Origin: Pseudescherichia sp039594205
GTDB lineage: Bacteria > Pseudomonadota > Gammaproteobacteria > Enterobacterales > Enterobacteriaceae
Length of the DNA: 64,000 nt
Direction: 5' to 3'
NCBI GenBank assembly: GCA_039594205.1
Contig: JBCNNW010000005.1
Location: 57,278 to 121,277, forward strand
Shown: in pieces, positions 25,171-33,303 of the stretch
How the letters are laid out: every line of letters begins with the position of its first letter
Numbering within the stretch: position 1 is the stretch's first letter
The notes under the pieces: model-generated
What the model saw: the letters and a program-made list of their open reading frames with translations, nothing else
Databases searched by the model: none
Told to the model about the DNA's origin: nothing
Translations under genes and position numbers: made by a program

Positions 25171-27358
25171 ACTTGTTCTGCTGCTGATAGTCAGCACACC
25201 GCTGGTGCAGGCGAGCCAGCCCGTCACCTGGTCTCTCGCCGGACTGTGGCGCGTACATGATGCGAACGACAGCAGTTTTAACGGTGCGACCGCTCCCGTC
25301 ACCGACTGGCGTAAGCTTCGCGTTCCGGCCAACTGGTACAGCGCCGGATACGACCATCAGGGGGCGCTTTGGTATCGACATGACTTCACCCTTCCTGCGC
25401 GCACGCCGGATACCATGGCCACCCTGGTCTTTGACGGCGTAGACTATTTTGCCGACGTCACGCTCAACGGTCAGCCGTTAGCCCGCCATGAAGGCTACTT
25501 CCAGCGCTTTTCAGTGGACGTGAGCGATACGCTGCGTCGGCATAATCGGCTTGCCGTCCGGGTTGATAGCCCCTATGAGGACCCTAAAAAAGTCTGGCCT
25601 CTGCATAAGACACTAATGAAGGGCGTGCTTAACCAGCACGATTCACGCCCGGGGGGAGCCTGGTCTGAAGAGGGGCAGGATAATAACTCCGGTGGCATCT
25701 GGGCACCGGTCCGGTTGCACCTGAGTCGCGGGGTAACCATTGATGAGGTGGTTCTGCGTCCGGACTGGCGTCATGGGCTGAAGAACCCCATCTTAGAAGC
25801 TGAGATCCACTATCGCGCCCTGACCAGCGGCCCCGCCACGCTGCGCCTGACGGCCGCACCAGATAATTTTAACGGCCAACGCTTTCAGCAAGAGTTTCCG
25901 GTAACGCTGGATAACAAGGACGGTACCGTACATACCCTGCGCGTCACGCTGCCTATGGAAGAGGCAAAGCTCTGGTGGCCGGTGGGCGTTGGCAAGCCAA
26001 ATCTCTACCAGGTGCGCGCTACTCTCACAGACAACCAGGGAGTGATGGATACCGCCGTCACCCGAACCGGCTTACGCAAGCTTGAAGAGCAGCCGGATAA
26101 CAAAGGCTGGCTTATCAACGATAAGCGTTTATTTATCAAGGGGAGTAACTACATCGGTTCTCCCTGGCTCGGCACGATGACGCGAAAAAAATATCGCCGT
26201 GATTTTGAACTCGTCGAGGCAATGAACGCTAACGCGATCCGCGTTCACGGACACGTGGCAGGCCGCGCACTGTATGAGGTAGCTGACGAGATGGGACTGA
26301 TGATCTGGCAAGATGTCCCTTTACAGTGGGGCTACGATGATAGCCCAGCCTTTACTGAGAATGCGGTACGGCAGACCCGGGAGATGGTCAAGCAGTTCGG
26401 CAACTCGCCGGCCATTATCGTCTGGGGAGGGCATAACGAGCCGCCCTGGAACTCACCGTGGATGGAAAAAAGATTCCCTGACTGGAATAAAACGTTAAAC
26501 CACAATTTAACGCAAAAGGTCGCCGATGCGCTGGCTGAAGATACCTCTCGCATAGTGCATCGTTTCTCTGCCGTAGAGGAGCACTACTGGGCGGGGTGGT
26601 ATTTCGGTACCATGCGCGATCTGCTTGCACCTGCCAAAACAGGGATTATCACCGAGTTCGGCGCGCAGGCGCTGCCAAGGCTCTCGACCCTGAAAACCTT
26701 TATCCCCGCTCACCTGATGTGGCCGAAAAGCACGGCCGCGGACGATCCCGGCTGGACGCTATGGAAGTATCACAATTTTCAACCGTTCCAGACGTTTAAG
26801 TTCGCACACATACCGCGCGGTAATAACATTCAGGAGATGATTCATAATACTCAGCAGTATCAGGCGCAGCTGGTGTCGATGGCCGCCGAGAGCTACCGTC
26901 GACAGCGATATCAGCCTGTCACGGCCCTTTTCCATTTTATGTTTGTGGAGACATGGCCCTCAATCAACTGGGGCGTCGTGGACTATCTGCGTAAACCAAA
27001 GGCCGGGTACTACGCACTACAAAAAGCCTATCAACCTATCCTGCCATCGATTGAGCCGGTTACGCCCGCGTGGCGTGCCGGTAGCCCGACAACGATTCGC
27101 CTGTGGGCCATTAATGATACCTGGTCAGCCTGCGACGACTGCCGCCTGAAATGGCAGGTCAAACAAAATGGCCGCGTGCTTGATAAAGGCGAAACGACGC
27201 TGACCCTTCCTCCTGACTCCGGCCAGCAGGTAAAAACGCTCACGGTCACGCCTCGCAGTAAACATAACCTGTTGATTGATTATCGTATTGAGAATAAGGC
27301 AGGTAAAACGGTAGGGAAGAACCAGCGCATAGAGCAGTGCGATACTTGTTCGCGTTAA
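25160..27358 (+). CDS. Secreted glycoside hydrolase family 2 protein
   Basis: A 732-aa protein with a signal peptide (MIRKLVLLLIVSTPLVQA) and the GH2 layout: jelly-roll sugar-binding domain (about 20-190), immunoglobulin-like domain (about 190-300), and a TIM barrel with acid/base Glu427 (WGGHNEPP) and nucleophile Glu499 (ITEFGAQ). A C-terminal Ig-like segment follows. The closest general types are beta-mannosidase, beta-glucuronidase or exo-glucosaminidase; substrate is not determined. In the operon it may trim or recycle the polysaccharide, as BcsZ does for cellulose. It is the last gene of the GT2 operon. A decayed copy of codons 632-650 occurs at 30950-31008. Confidence 0.9.
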   Translation: MIRKLVLLLIVSTPLVQASQPVTWSLAGLWRVHDANDSSFNGATAPVTDWRKLRVPANWYSAGYDHQGALWYRHDFTLPARTPDTMATLVFDGVDYFADVTLNGQPLARHEGYFQRFSVDVSDTLRRHNRLAVRVDSPYEDPKKVWPLHKTLMKGVLNQHDSRPGGAWSEEGQDNNSGGIWAPVRLHLSRGVTIDEVVLRPDWRHGLKNPILEAEIHYRALTSGPATLRLTAAPDNFNGQRFQQEFPVTLDNKDGTVHTLRVTLPMEEAKLWWPVGVGKPNLYQVRATLTDNQGVMDTAVTRTGLRKLEEQPDNKGWLINDKRLFIKGSNYIGSPWLGTMTRKKYRRDFELVEAMNANAIRVHGHVAGRALYEVADEMGLMIWQDVPLQWGYDDSPAFTENAVRQTREMVKQFGNSPAIIVWGGHNEPPWNSPWMEKRFPDWNKTLNHNLTQKVADALAEDTSRIVHRFSAVEEHYWAGWYFGTMRDLLAPAKTGIITEFGAQALPRLSTLKTFIPAHLMWPKSTAADDPGWTLWKYHNFQPFQTFKFAHIPRGNNIQEMIHNTQQYQAQLVSMAAESYRRQRYQPVTALFHFMFVETWPSINWGVVDYLRKPKAGYYALQKAYQPILPSIEPVTPAWRAGSPTTIRLWAINDTWSACDDCRLKWQVKQNGRVLDKGETTLTLPPDSGQQVKTLTVTPRSKHNLLIDYRIENKAGKTVGKNQRIEQCDTCSR

Positions 27359-27551
27359 CTGTAGTGGCTGCAACGCTGCTGAACCTGCTCAGATAGCGTT
27401 GCATTCAATTATAGCAATCTTGTTACCGGTATCACGGAAAGCACTTTACGTAATAGAGATGTTAAATCCCGCAATTGTTAACCCTCCTGCTTCAACCACA
27501 CTATTGTTCCCGATTACAGAACCTGTACCTTAACGACACCTGGTGACATCA

Positions 27552-28895
27552 ATGACAACTACAGTTACCCGCAAAGAAAAGATCAGTTATGGCCTTGGGG
27601 ATATGGCTAGCCATATTGGTCTGGATAACGTGATTATTTTTCTCACGTTTTACTATACCGATGTGGTGGGTCTGCCAGCCGCATTCGTCGGAACCATGTT
27701 TCTGCTTGCCCGTACCGCCGACGCCATTATCGATCCGGCAATGGGCTATATCGCCGACCGTACCCGTTCCCGCTGGGGAAAATTTCGTCCATGGATGCTG
27801 TGGCTGGCCCTCCCCTTTGGCCTCAGCTGCCTCCTGACCTATGCCGTCCCACAATCGCTGGATATGACCGGCAAAATGATTTTCGCCAGCATCAGCTACA
27901 CCCTAATGATGCTGATGTATACCGCTATCAATATCCCCTACTGCTCGATGGGCGCGGTGATTACCCCTGACAACGACGAGCGCATCTCTCTGCAATCCTG
28001 GCGCTTCTTCCTTGCCACGCTTGGCGGCGCAATGTCGACATTCTTCATGATGCCGCTGGCGGAGTACCTGGGCGGCGCAGATAAGCTGGCAGGTTACCGC
28101 TGGGCGATGGCGATTATGGCCAGCGCGGCGGTGATCATGTTCTGGATCTGCTTTGCCAATACCCGTGAGCGTATTAAAGCACCCGCCACGCACAACAACT
28201 ACCTGGCCGAACTACGGGATCTGCTGCGTAACGATCAATGGCGGGTCGTCGCGGTGCTGGTGATCACCAACATTGGCTTTGGTGTGATCCGCCTCGGGGC
28301 GATGATGTACTTCGTCACCTATTACCTCGGCAGCGCCAGCTATTTCATGTGGATGCTCGGCGCGCATATCCTTGGCAAAGCCGCCGGTAGCCTGCTGGCC
28401 AGGCGTCTGACCCGTAACTTCAATAAAGTGCAGATGTTCGGCTACTGTGCCGTCCTGGCGGGCGTGCTCAGCATCGCCCTCTTCTTTGCACCGAAATCCG
28501 TTTTCGTCCTGGTTCCGCTCACGTTTATTATCTCGACGCTCTATCAGGCGACCACCACCCTGATGTGGGTGATGATGGCCGACGTCGCCGACTACGGCGA
28601 ATGGCGTCAGGGCAAACGTATGGATGGCATCATTTTCTCTACCTTCCTTGCCGTCCTCAAGCTGGGCATGGCGCTCAGCGGTGCCATCGTCGGCTGGACC
28701 CTGGCCTTCAGCGGCTACGTCGCCAACGCGCCGGAACAGACGTCGCTGGCAATGCACTGCATCGTCGCCCTCTTCACCATCGTCCCCGGACTGCTCTCTC
28801 TGGCGGCTTTCGCCACCCTGCGCTGGTACAAGCTTGATGACCAGACCATGCAGGAGATCAATTTGGCTAAAATGCAATCTATTGTGAAAGGATGA
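27552..28895 (+). CDS. GPH-family sugar/cation symporter (YicJ/XynT-like)
   Basis: A 12-helix major facilitator of the glycoside-pentoside-hexuronide family. Diagnostic segments are KISYGLGDMASHIGLDN at the N-terminus, the loop DRTRSRWGKFRPWML near residue 75, and WVMMADVADYGEWRQGKR near 340. It probably imports a glycoside together with Na+ or H+. The ATG at 27552 has GGTGA 5 bases upstream and is preferred over the GTG at 27543. It lies 7 bp before a GH31 gene, as yicJ precedes yicI in E. coli. No dedicated regulator is adjacent. Confidence 0.92.
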   Translation: MTTTVTRKEKISYGLGDMASHIGLDNVIIFLTFYYTDVVGLPAAFVGTMFLLARTADAIIDPAMGYIADRTRSRWGKFRPWMLWLALPFGLSCLLTYAVPQSLDMTGKMIFASISYTLMMLMYTAINIPYCSMGAVITPDNDERISLQSWRFFLATLGGAMSTFFMMPLAEYLGGADKLAGYRWAMAIMASAAVIMFWICFANTRERIKAPATHNNYLAELRDLLRNDQWRVVAVLVITNIGFGVIRLGAMMYFVTYYLGSASYFMWMLGAHILGKAAGSLLARRLTRNFNKVQMFGYCAVLAGVLSIALFFAPKSVFVLVPLTFIISTLYQATTTLMWVMMADVADYGEWRQGKRMDGIIFSTFLAVLKLGMALSGAIVGWTLAFSGYVANAPEQTSLAMHCIVALFTIVPGLLSLAAFATLRWYKLDDQTMQEINLAKMQSIVKG

Positions 28896-28902
28896 CCTCT
28901 CC

Positions 28903-30939
28903 ATGAGCGAATTAATTAAACACGCTAACGCTATCGAATGGCGCTTCGAACGACAGATTTTACGTCTCGAACCCTGGGGCAAGAATAGTCTGCGGGTACG
29001 CGCCACCTGCGCGCCGGAGTTCAGTTCCGCGCTTCATGCGCTGCTGACGCCAGAATCATGCCAGGCTGAAATTATCCAGGATGCAGAAACCCTGACTTTG
29101 CGCAACGGCAACATCAGCGCGGTATTGAACCTTAAGGGTCAGCTGGCATTTTACAATCAGCGCGGCGAGCTGCTGCTGGAAGAGATGTGGCGACAGCGCT
29201 CTACGGTTGGCATCGGCGCCAGCGAAAAGAGCCAGGACAAGTACGTCAGTGCACTGAAGCTGGATGGCCGAGAATTTAAACCGCTGCCCGGCGGTAAATA
29301 TCAGCTGACAGTCCGTTTTGAAGCCCGCCAGGGAGAAAAATTGTATGGCATGGGGCAGTACCAGCAGCCCTGGCTGGATCTGAAAGGCTGCTCTCTGGAG
29401 CTGGCGCAGCGTAACTCGCAGGCCAGCGTACCCTTTGTCCAGTCCAGCCTCGGCTACGGCCTGTTGTGGAATAACCCGGCCATTGGCGAAGCTAGCTTTG
29501 CGAAAAACCACAGCCAGTGGACCTCACGTGTCACCCAGGAGATGGACTATTGGATCACCGCCGGTGATAGAGTGATGGAGATGACTCGCCAGTATGCCAA
29601 AGCCACCGGTACGCCGCCCGCCGCGCCGGAATTTATCAGCGGCCTGTGGCAGTGTAAATTGCGCTACCGCACCCAGCAGGAGGTATTGGACGTCGCGCGC
29701 GAATATCATCGCCGCAACCTGCCGCTGTCAGTGATGGTTATCGATTTCTTCCACTGGCCGAATCAGGGAACCTGGTGTTTCGACCCTGTCGACTGGCCGG
29801 ATCCGCGGGCGATGGTAGAAGAGCTGGAATCAATGGGCATCAGGCTCATGGTGTCGGTCTGGCCGACCGTGGAGGCGCGTAGCCCGCTCTTTCCGCAGAT
29901 GAAAGCCAAAGGCTGGCTGGTGACCAGCGATCGTGGCGTGCAGGTCAACCTCGATTTTATGGGCAACACCACCTTCTTTGACGCCACCCACCCGCAGGCG
30001 CGGCAGTTTGTCTGGGATACGGTGAAGAAAAACTATTTTGATTATGGGATCAAGCTGTTCTGGCTGGATGAAGCTGAGCCGGAGTATCGCGCGTATGACT
30101 TCGATAACTATCGCTACCATGCGGGACCGGTACTGGAAGTGGGCAACCGCTATCCGCGCGATTTCGCTCAGGGCTTCTACGACGGCCTGCGTGCGGAAGG
30201 CGAAAATGAGATCGTTAACCTGGTGCGCTGTAGCTGGGCAGGTAGCCAACGCTACGGCGTACTCGCATGGTCTGGAGACGTTCACTCCTCCTTCCATTCG
30301 TTCCGCAATCAGCTGGCTGCCGGGCTTAACATGGGACTGGCGGGCATTCCATGGTGGACTACCGATATCGGCGGTTTCCAGGGCGGCAACATCCACGATC
30401 CAGCCTTTCACGAGCTGCTGATCCGCTGGTTCCAGTGGGCGGTGTTCTGTCCGGTGCTGCGTATGCACGGCTACCGCGAGCCGCGGATCCAGCCGCCGGA
30501 AAGCTATCGCCACGGTATTCCGCAATGCGATAGCGGATCACCCAACGAGCTGTGGAGCTATGGTGAGGAGAACTTCGCCATTATGCAGCGCTGGCTGGGC
30601 GTTCGCGAAGCGCTCCGTCCCTATATCGATGAACTTTACGCTAATGCGCATCATCACGGCGATCCGCTCATGCGTCCTCTCTTCTGGCACTATCCCGACG
30701 ATGCACAAAGCTGGCAGGTTGAAGACCAGTATCTGTTTGGTCGTGATTTACTGGTTGCGCCGGTTATGCACGCCGGTCAACGTCAGCGCGATGTCTGGCT
30801 GCCTGGCGAACATCAGTGGGTCAATTTACAGGGAGAGTGCTATCAGGGTGGGCAGCGTATTACGGCTCCTGCCGAACTGGAGACCATTCCGCTCTTTATT
30901 CGTGAGGGCAGCCCGCTGATTTCACTGCTGGTAAAGTAA
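28903..30939 (+). CDS. Glycoside hydrolase family 31 (alpha-xylosidase/alpha-glucosidase type)
   Basis: A 678-aa cytoplasmic enzyme with no signal peptide. The GH31 nucleophile is Asp389 (FWLDEAEPE) and the acid/base is Asp459 (AWSGDVHSSF); the downstream GLNMGLAGIPWWTTDIGGF segment is typical of the family. It is shorter than E. coli YicI (772 aa) and may have a different glycoside preference. With the GPH carrier it forms an import-and-hydrolyse pair for a xylosyl- or glucosyl-containing oligosaccharide. GAGGTTT-type spacing (7 bp) shows co-transcription with the carrier. Confidence 0.92.
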   Translation: MSELIKHANAIEWRFERQILRLEPWGKNSLRVRATCAPEFSSALHALLTPESCQAEIIQDAETLTLRNGNISAVLNLKGQLAFYNQRGELLLEEMWRQRSTVGIGASEKSQDKYVSALKLDGREFKPLPGGKYQLTVRFEARQGEKLYGMGQYQQPWLDLKGCSLELAQRNSQASVPFVQSSLGYGLLWNNPAIGEASFAKNHSQWTSRVTQEMDYWITAGDRVMEMTRQYAKATGTPPAAPEFISGLWQCKLRYRTQQEVLDVAREYHRRNLPLSVMVIDFFHWPNQGTWCFDPVDWPDPRAMVEELESMGIRLMVSVWPTVEARSPLFPQMKAKGWLVTSDRGVQVNLDFMGNTTFFDATHPQARQFVWDTVKKNYFDYGIKLFWLDEAEPEYRAYDFDNYRYHAGPVLEVGNRYPRDFAQGFYDGLRAEGENEIVNLVRCSWAGSQRYGVLAWSGDVHSSFHSFRNQLAAGLNMGLAGIPWWTTDIGGFQGGNIHDPAFHELLIRWFQWAVFCPVLRMHGYREPRIQPPESYRHGIPQCDSGSPNELWSYGEENFAIMQRWLGVREALRPYIDELYANAHHHGDPLMRPLFWHYPDDAQSWQVEDQYLFGRDLLVAPVMHAGQRQRDVWLPGEHQWVNLQGECYQGGQRITAPAELETIPLFIREGSPLISLLVK

Positions 30940-30949
30940 ACCTCTAAAT

Positions 30950-31008
30950 GAACCGGTTATGCCCCCGTGGCATGCCGGTACTCCGATAATGATTTGCCTG
31001 TAGGCCCG
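30950..31008 (+). pseudogene. Decayed fragment of the GH2 gene
   Basis: This stretch aligns without gaps to 27052-27110 in the GH2 gene, about 48 of 59 bases identical. In frame it reads EPVMPPWHAGTPIMICL followed by TAG, against EPVTPAWRAGSPTTIRLW in the intact gene; the tryptophan codon TGG has become TAG. Most differences are G:C to A:T transitions, as in unselected decay. It shows that GH2-like sequence once lay downstream of the GH31 gene, so the GPH-GH31 pair was probably inserted or duplicated here. Confidence 0.75.
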
Positions 31009-31020
31009 GCTTACGGGCCT
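31002..31020 (-). terminator. Hairpin at the 3' end of the lipoprotein gene
   Basis: A 6-bp stem (AGGCCC/GGGCCT) surrounds the stop codon of the lipoprotein gene at 31011. It has no U-run and resembles half of a REP element. Confidence 0.4.
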
Positions 31021-31391
31021 GTCTGCTGAAGACCATCTTTTGTAGAAAACTCAGCTGAGAGGTAACGCCCGCTATCAGTAGCGTTTTTTTCAATGGCATA
31101 AAACACGGTATAGGTATGGCCCTTTTGGAAGTCATAACCAAATGTTGGCAGACACTGCCCGTTAGCGACATACACAGGGTCATATTCTAATGTTTTGAGA
31201 AGATTATTTTTTTCCCCGTCAAAGAACTGGACTGAAGAAACGAACTCGCCAGGATAGACAGGCGCAGTAATACAAACCTTGTTATCTTTTAATATTACAT
31301 TAGCGGGCTCTTTAGGCGGAATTCTGTCGCCAGGCCCCGGGCAACCAGAAAGTAAAAATGCCGCGACTATTACTGAATAATTTTTGTACAT
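31011..31391 (-). CDS. Small lipoprotein, putative T6SS-immunity-type (paralogue 3)
   Basis: A 126-aa protein with lipobox LLSGC (Cys17) followed by PGPGDRIPPKEPANVILKD. It shares with the proteins at 32896-33300 and 10699-11040 the KVCITAPVYPGE strand, a central YV-A-GQCLPTFGYDFQKG segment and TYTVFYAIEK. Such lipoproteins are annotated as putative T6SS immunity proteins in enterobacteria; no effector gene is present, so the role is inferred. It is the last gene of a six-gene minus-strand group. Confidence 0.78.
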   Translation of the reverse strand: MYKNYSVIVAAFLLSGCPGPGDRIPPKEPANVILKDNKVCITAPVYPGEFVSSVQFFDGEKNNLLKTLEYDPVYVANGQCLPTFGYDFQKGHTYTVFYAIEKNATDSGRYLSAEFSTKDGLQQTGP

Positions 31392-31436
31392 TGACCTTCC
31401 TCTTTCTTAGCGCCCATCCCGTAAAATCCAGGAGTG

Positions 31437-31874
31437 TTAGTCTCTTACTCCGTTAGCAGTTATATTAATAACAGGCATCACTGCAACGTCATTTTCATAG
31501 AACAGATCTGAGTTAGTGAAGTTATAGATCTTGCCGGTCATTTTCACATTTATTGTGTTTCCGTAGGCAGTTGCCGTCACTGCATCTGTATTCGTTTCAA
31601 GGAAAGGCGATCTATCCTTGAGAGCGTTAGTTACGTCGCTGTTTCCCAGGTCTTTATCGAGATAAAAACGATAAATATTTGAAACAGTTGCGTTTCCCTC
31701 ATCGTATTTCGTGACGTATAACCAGACGCTGTCTGAAAGTTTTTGTTTACCCACAAAGGTATCGTGAGGCGGGGAGTTAAAAAAAGAGTAATAGGCCGCG
31801 TAACCGCCTACGAGCAGTAACAGCACCACGGTAAGCATACCGTGTAGCTTTTTAGTAACCGAGCTTGCGAGCAT
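31437..31874 (-). CDS. Single-pass membrane protein, unknown
   Basis: A 145-aa protein with one N-terminal helix (about residues 13-30) and a beta-rich extracytoplasmic domain containing WLYVTKYDEGNATVSNIYRFYL and several TV/VT strands. The next lipoprotein gene begins 45 bp downstream. A second in-frame ATG at codon 13 would remove the basic N-terminal region. I recognise no family; context suggests a component of the immunity-type cassette. Confidence 0.7.
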   Translation of the reverse strand: MLASSVTKKLHGMLTVVLLLLVGGYAAYYSFFNSPPHDTFVGKQKLSDSVWLYVTKYDEGNATVSNIYRFYLDKDLGNSDVTNALKDRSPFLETNTDAVTATAYGNTINVKMTGKIYNFTNSDLFYENDVAVMPVINITANGVRD

Positions 31875-31877
31875 AAT

Positions 31878-32027
31878 CTATCCCTGGCTCAATCCAATAC
31901 TGTAAGTAACGTTATCAGAAAGGTGTGTAATTGTCAGGCGAAGTCTTGTCGTGCCCGTCTGGGGCCACCAAGGCATGGTGGCCCGCACTTTAACTGTAGA
32001 GCCATCGTCCTGCTTTTGCCGAATCAA
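31878..32027 (-). CDS. Possible 49-aa overlapping gene (or 3' remnant of a lost gene)
   Basis: A frame in the gap between the DUF1493-type gene and the membrane protein gene reads IRQKQDDGSTVKVRA followed by TMPWWPQTGTTRLRLTITHL and ends DNVTYSIGLSQG. Its alternating hydrophobic pattern looks like real beta strands, and it ends 3 bp before the next ATG. A TTG at 32027 would start it inside the upstream gene (38-bp overlap); GTG and ATG codons farther in are alternatives. No good ribosome-binding site is seen, so it may instead be a surviving C-terminus of a deleted gene. Confidence 0.4.
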   Translation of the reverse strand: MIRQKQDDGSTVKVRATMPWWPQTGTTRLRLTITHLSDNVTYSIGLSQG

Positions 32028-32310
32028 TAAACATTCTCAAGGTCAATGGCACTTTACCAGCATTATTATTTTTTTTTGTGAAAAAAGTTTTTGGCTTCCA
32101 TGGAAAATGATTATCCATATGAAAGCTATCACAATTTACACTCAATTCCGTTGACAGTGCGTCTATTAAATCTGAGATATCTTCTCGCTCAAACGTTTCC
32201 TGAAGAGCCTCATCATCTGAAATATCAACGGTTTTGAAAAAAGTTGTAACTCCTGGCAGATTATCCAGAATGAAAGCCCTGTATTGATCATCGCTTTTTG
32301 AATTGCTCAC
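31990..32310 (-). CDS. DUF1493-like small acidic protein
   Basis: A 106-aa acidic cytoplasmic protein. The pattern ILDNLPGVTTFFKTVDISDDEALQE... followed by DLIDALSTEL, DSFHMDNHFP and the C-terminal PLTLRMFIDSAKAGRWLYS fits the DUF1493 family (PF07377), known from Salmonella and other enterobacteria. The layout recalls acyl-carrier-like proteins, but no Asp-Ser-Leu attachment motif is seen. It overlaps the STM2901-type gene by 4 bases, the same pairing as in Salmonella, so the two are probably functional partners. Function unknown. Confidence 0.75.
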   Translation of the reverse strand: MSNSKSDDQYRAFILDNLPGVTTFFKTVDISDDEALQETFEREDISDLIDALSTELSVNCDSFHMDNHFPWKPKTFFTKKNNNAGKVPLTLRMFIDSAKAGRWLYS

Positions 32311-32768
32311 CAGATTTTATCCTCCGGGCGCACAATAGTATTGAATCGATTTACAGTGTGATAGCCAATCATCGAAACATCAACCGCCAAAATAACCCAT
32401 CCGAGAACGGGCACTGTCCGGCCAACAAAGGTTCCCAGATTATTTACCCAGAAAATTTTCAACCTTCTGAGCGAAAATGATTTTTTGGTCAGTGTGGGGA
32501 GGATCCGTTTCTGGAATTTATAGCTAAGATGTTTTCGGAAAAAAAGCGAAGCGTGGGAGGTACCTTTGGTTGCCGTATTGGGCTTACCCGGCACCTCAAT
32601 AGAATTATCGCCAAGTATGATCGAGGCCACACCAATAATATCCTTCACACCGAGTTGTTTTTCTGTTTCATCGACCATGACCCAGAAAAGTAGTTCATAA
32701 GCACTCAGGTTGTTTAGCCCGTTAAAATAATATGTTCCGTTCAGCTCTTCGACAGTATCCATACTCAT
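32307..32768 (-). CDS. STM2901-like protein
   Basis: A 153-aa protein with N-terminal YYFNGLNNLSAYELLFWVMVDETEK and a C-terminal hydrophobic helix (WVILAVDVSMIGYHTV). It matches my recollection of the STM2901 family of Salmonella, whose gene also stands beside a DUF1493 gene. The middle region is basic and serine-rich. AAGGAG lies 5 bases before the ATG at 32768. Function is unknown; association with effector-immunity islands is contextual. Confidence 0.7.
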   Translation of the reverse strand: MSMDTVEELNGTYYFNGLNNLSAYELLFWVMVDETEKQLGVKDIIGVASIILGDNSIEVPGKPNTATKGTSHASLFFRKHLSYKFQKRILPTLTKKSFSLRRLKIFWVNNLGTFVGRTVPVLGWVILAVDVSMIGYHTVNRFNTIVRPEDKIW

Positions 32769-32895
32769 TCTCCTTACTAATCAGTAGTTCATATAGTAGA
32801 CCAGAGAGCGCTCCCCGGGCAATCCTATACCACCCTACCATTATCAGCATGCCCGAGCGGTTCAACTACTGGCAGAAAAGGGTTACGTCGAGTGT

Positions 32896-33300
32896 TTATC
32901 TTGCCTTCTCAATAAGCCTAAGCCTGCCGTTCCCGTCCTGCTCCAGAGAGAATCGAGCTGCGAACGCCCGGCCCGTTTCAGAGCCGCTTTTTTCCAGCCG
33001 ATAGAAAACCGCATAAGTATTGCCTGGCTTGAACTCAAAGCCAAAAGCGGGTAGACACTCCCCGCGAGCAGCGGAAATCTGCTCATCCGCTCTACTAAAC
33101 GTTTTGTATACTTCCTCCCCGGTGGTATCGCTACCAAATTGTACAGAGGATATCTTTTCTCCCTCACTGGCTGGGACAGTGATACAGACACGATCATTGC
33201 TCAGGGTAGCTTTTGCCGGATGCTCAAGCGGTACAGGATCCATCGGGCCGGGGCAGCCAGTTAACAGAAATACCGCTCCCAACAGCATATATCTATTCAT
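32896..33300 (-). CDS. Small lipoprotein, putative T6SS-immunity-type (paralogue 2)
   Basis: A 134-aa protein with lipobox LLTGC (Cys16) followed by PGPMDPVPLEHPAKATLSN. The RVCITVPASEGEKISSVQF segment and GECLPAFGFEFKPGNTYAVFYRLEK mark it as a paralogue of the protein at 31011-31391. It begins 3 bp after the upstream zinc-peptidase-like gene, implying translational coupling. A periplasmic immunity role is inferred from the family name only. Confidence 0.78.
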   Translation of the reverse strand: MNRYMLLGAVFLLTGCPGPMDPVPLEHPAKATLSNDRVCITVPASEGEKISSVQFGSDTTGEEVYKTFSRADEQISAARGECLPAFGFEFKPGNTYAVFYRLEKSGSETGRAFAARFSLEQDGNGRLRLIEKAR

Positions 33301-33303
33301 TGT

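Noticed and set aside
28212..29006. 264-codon frame antisense to the GPH carrier
   Set aside because: Overlaps a clear MFS gene and its translation is rich in H, R, E and Q as expected for an antisense shadow.
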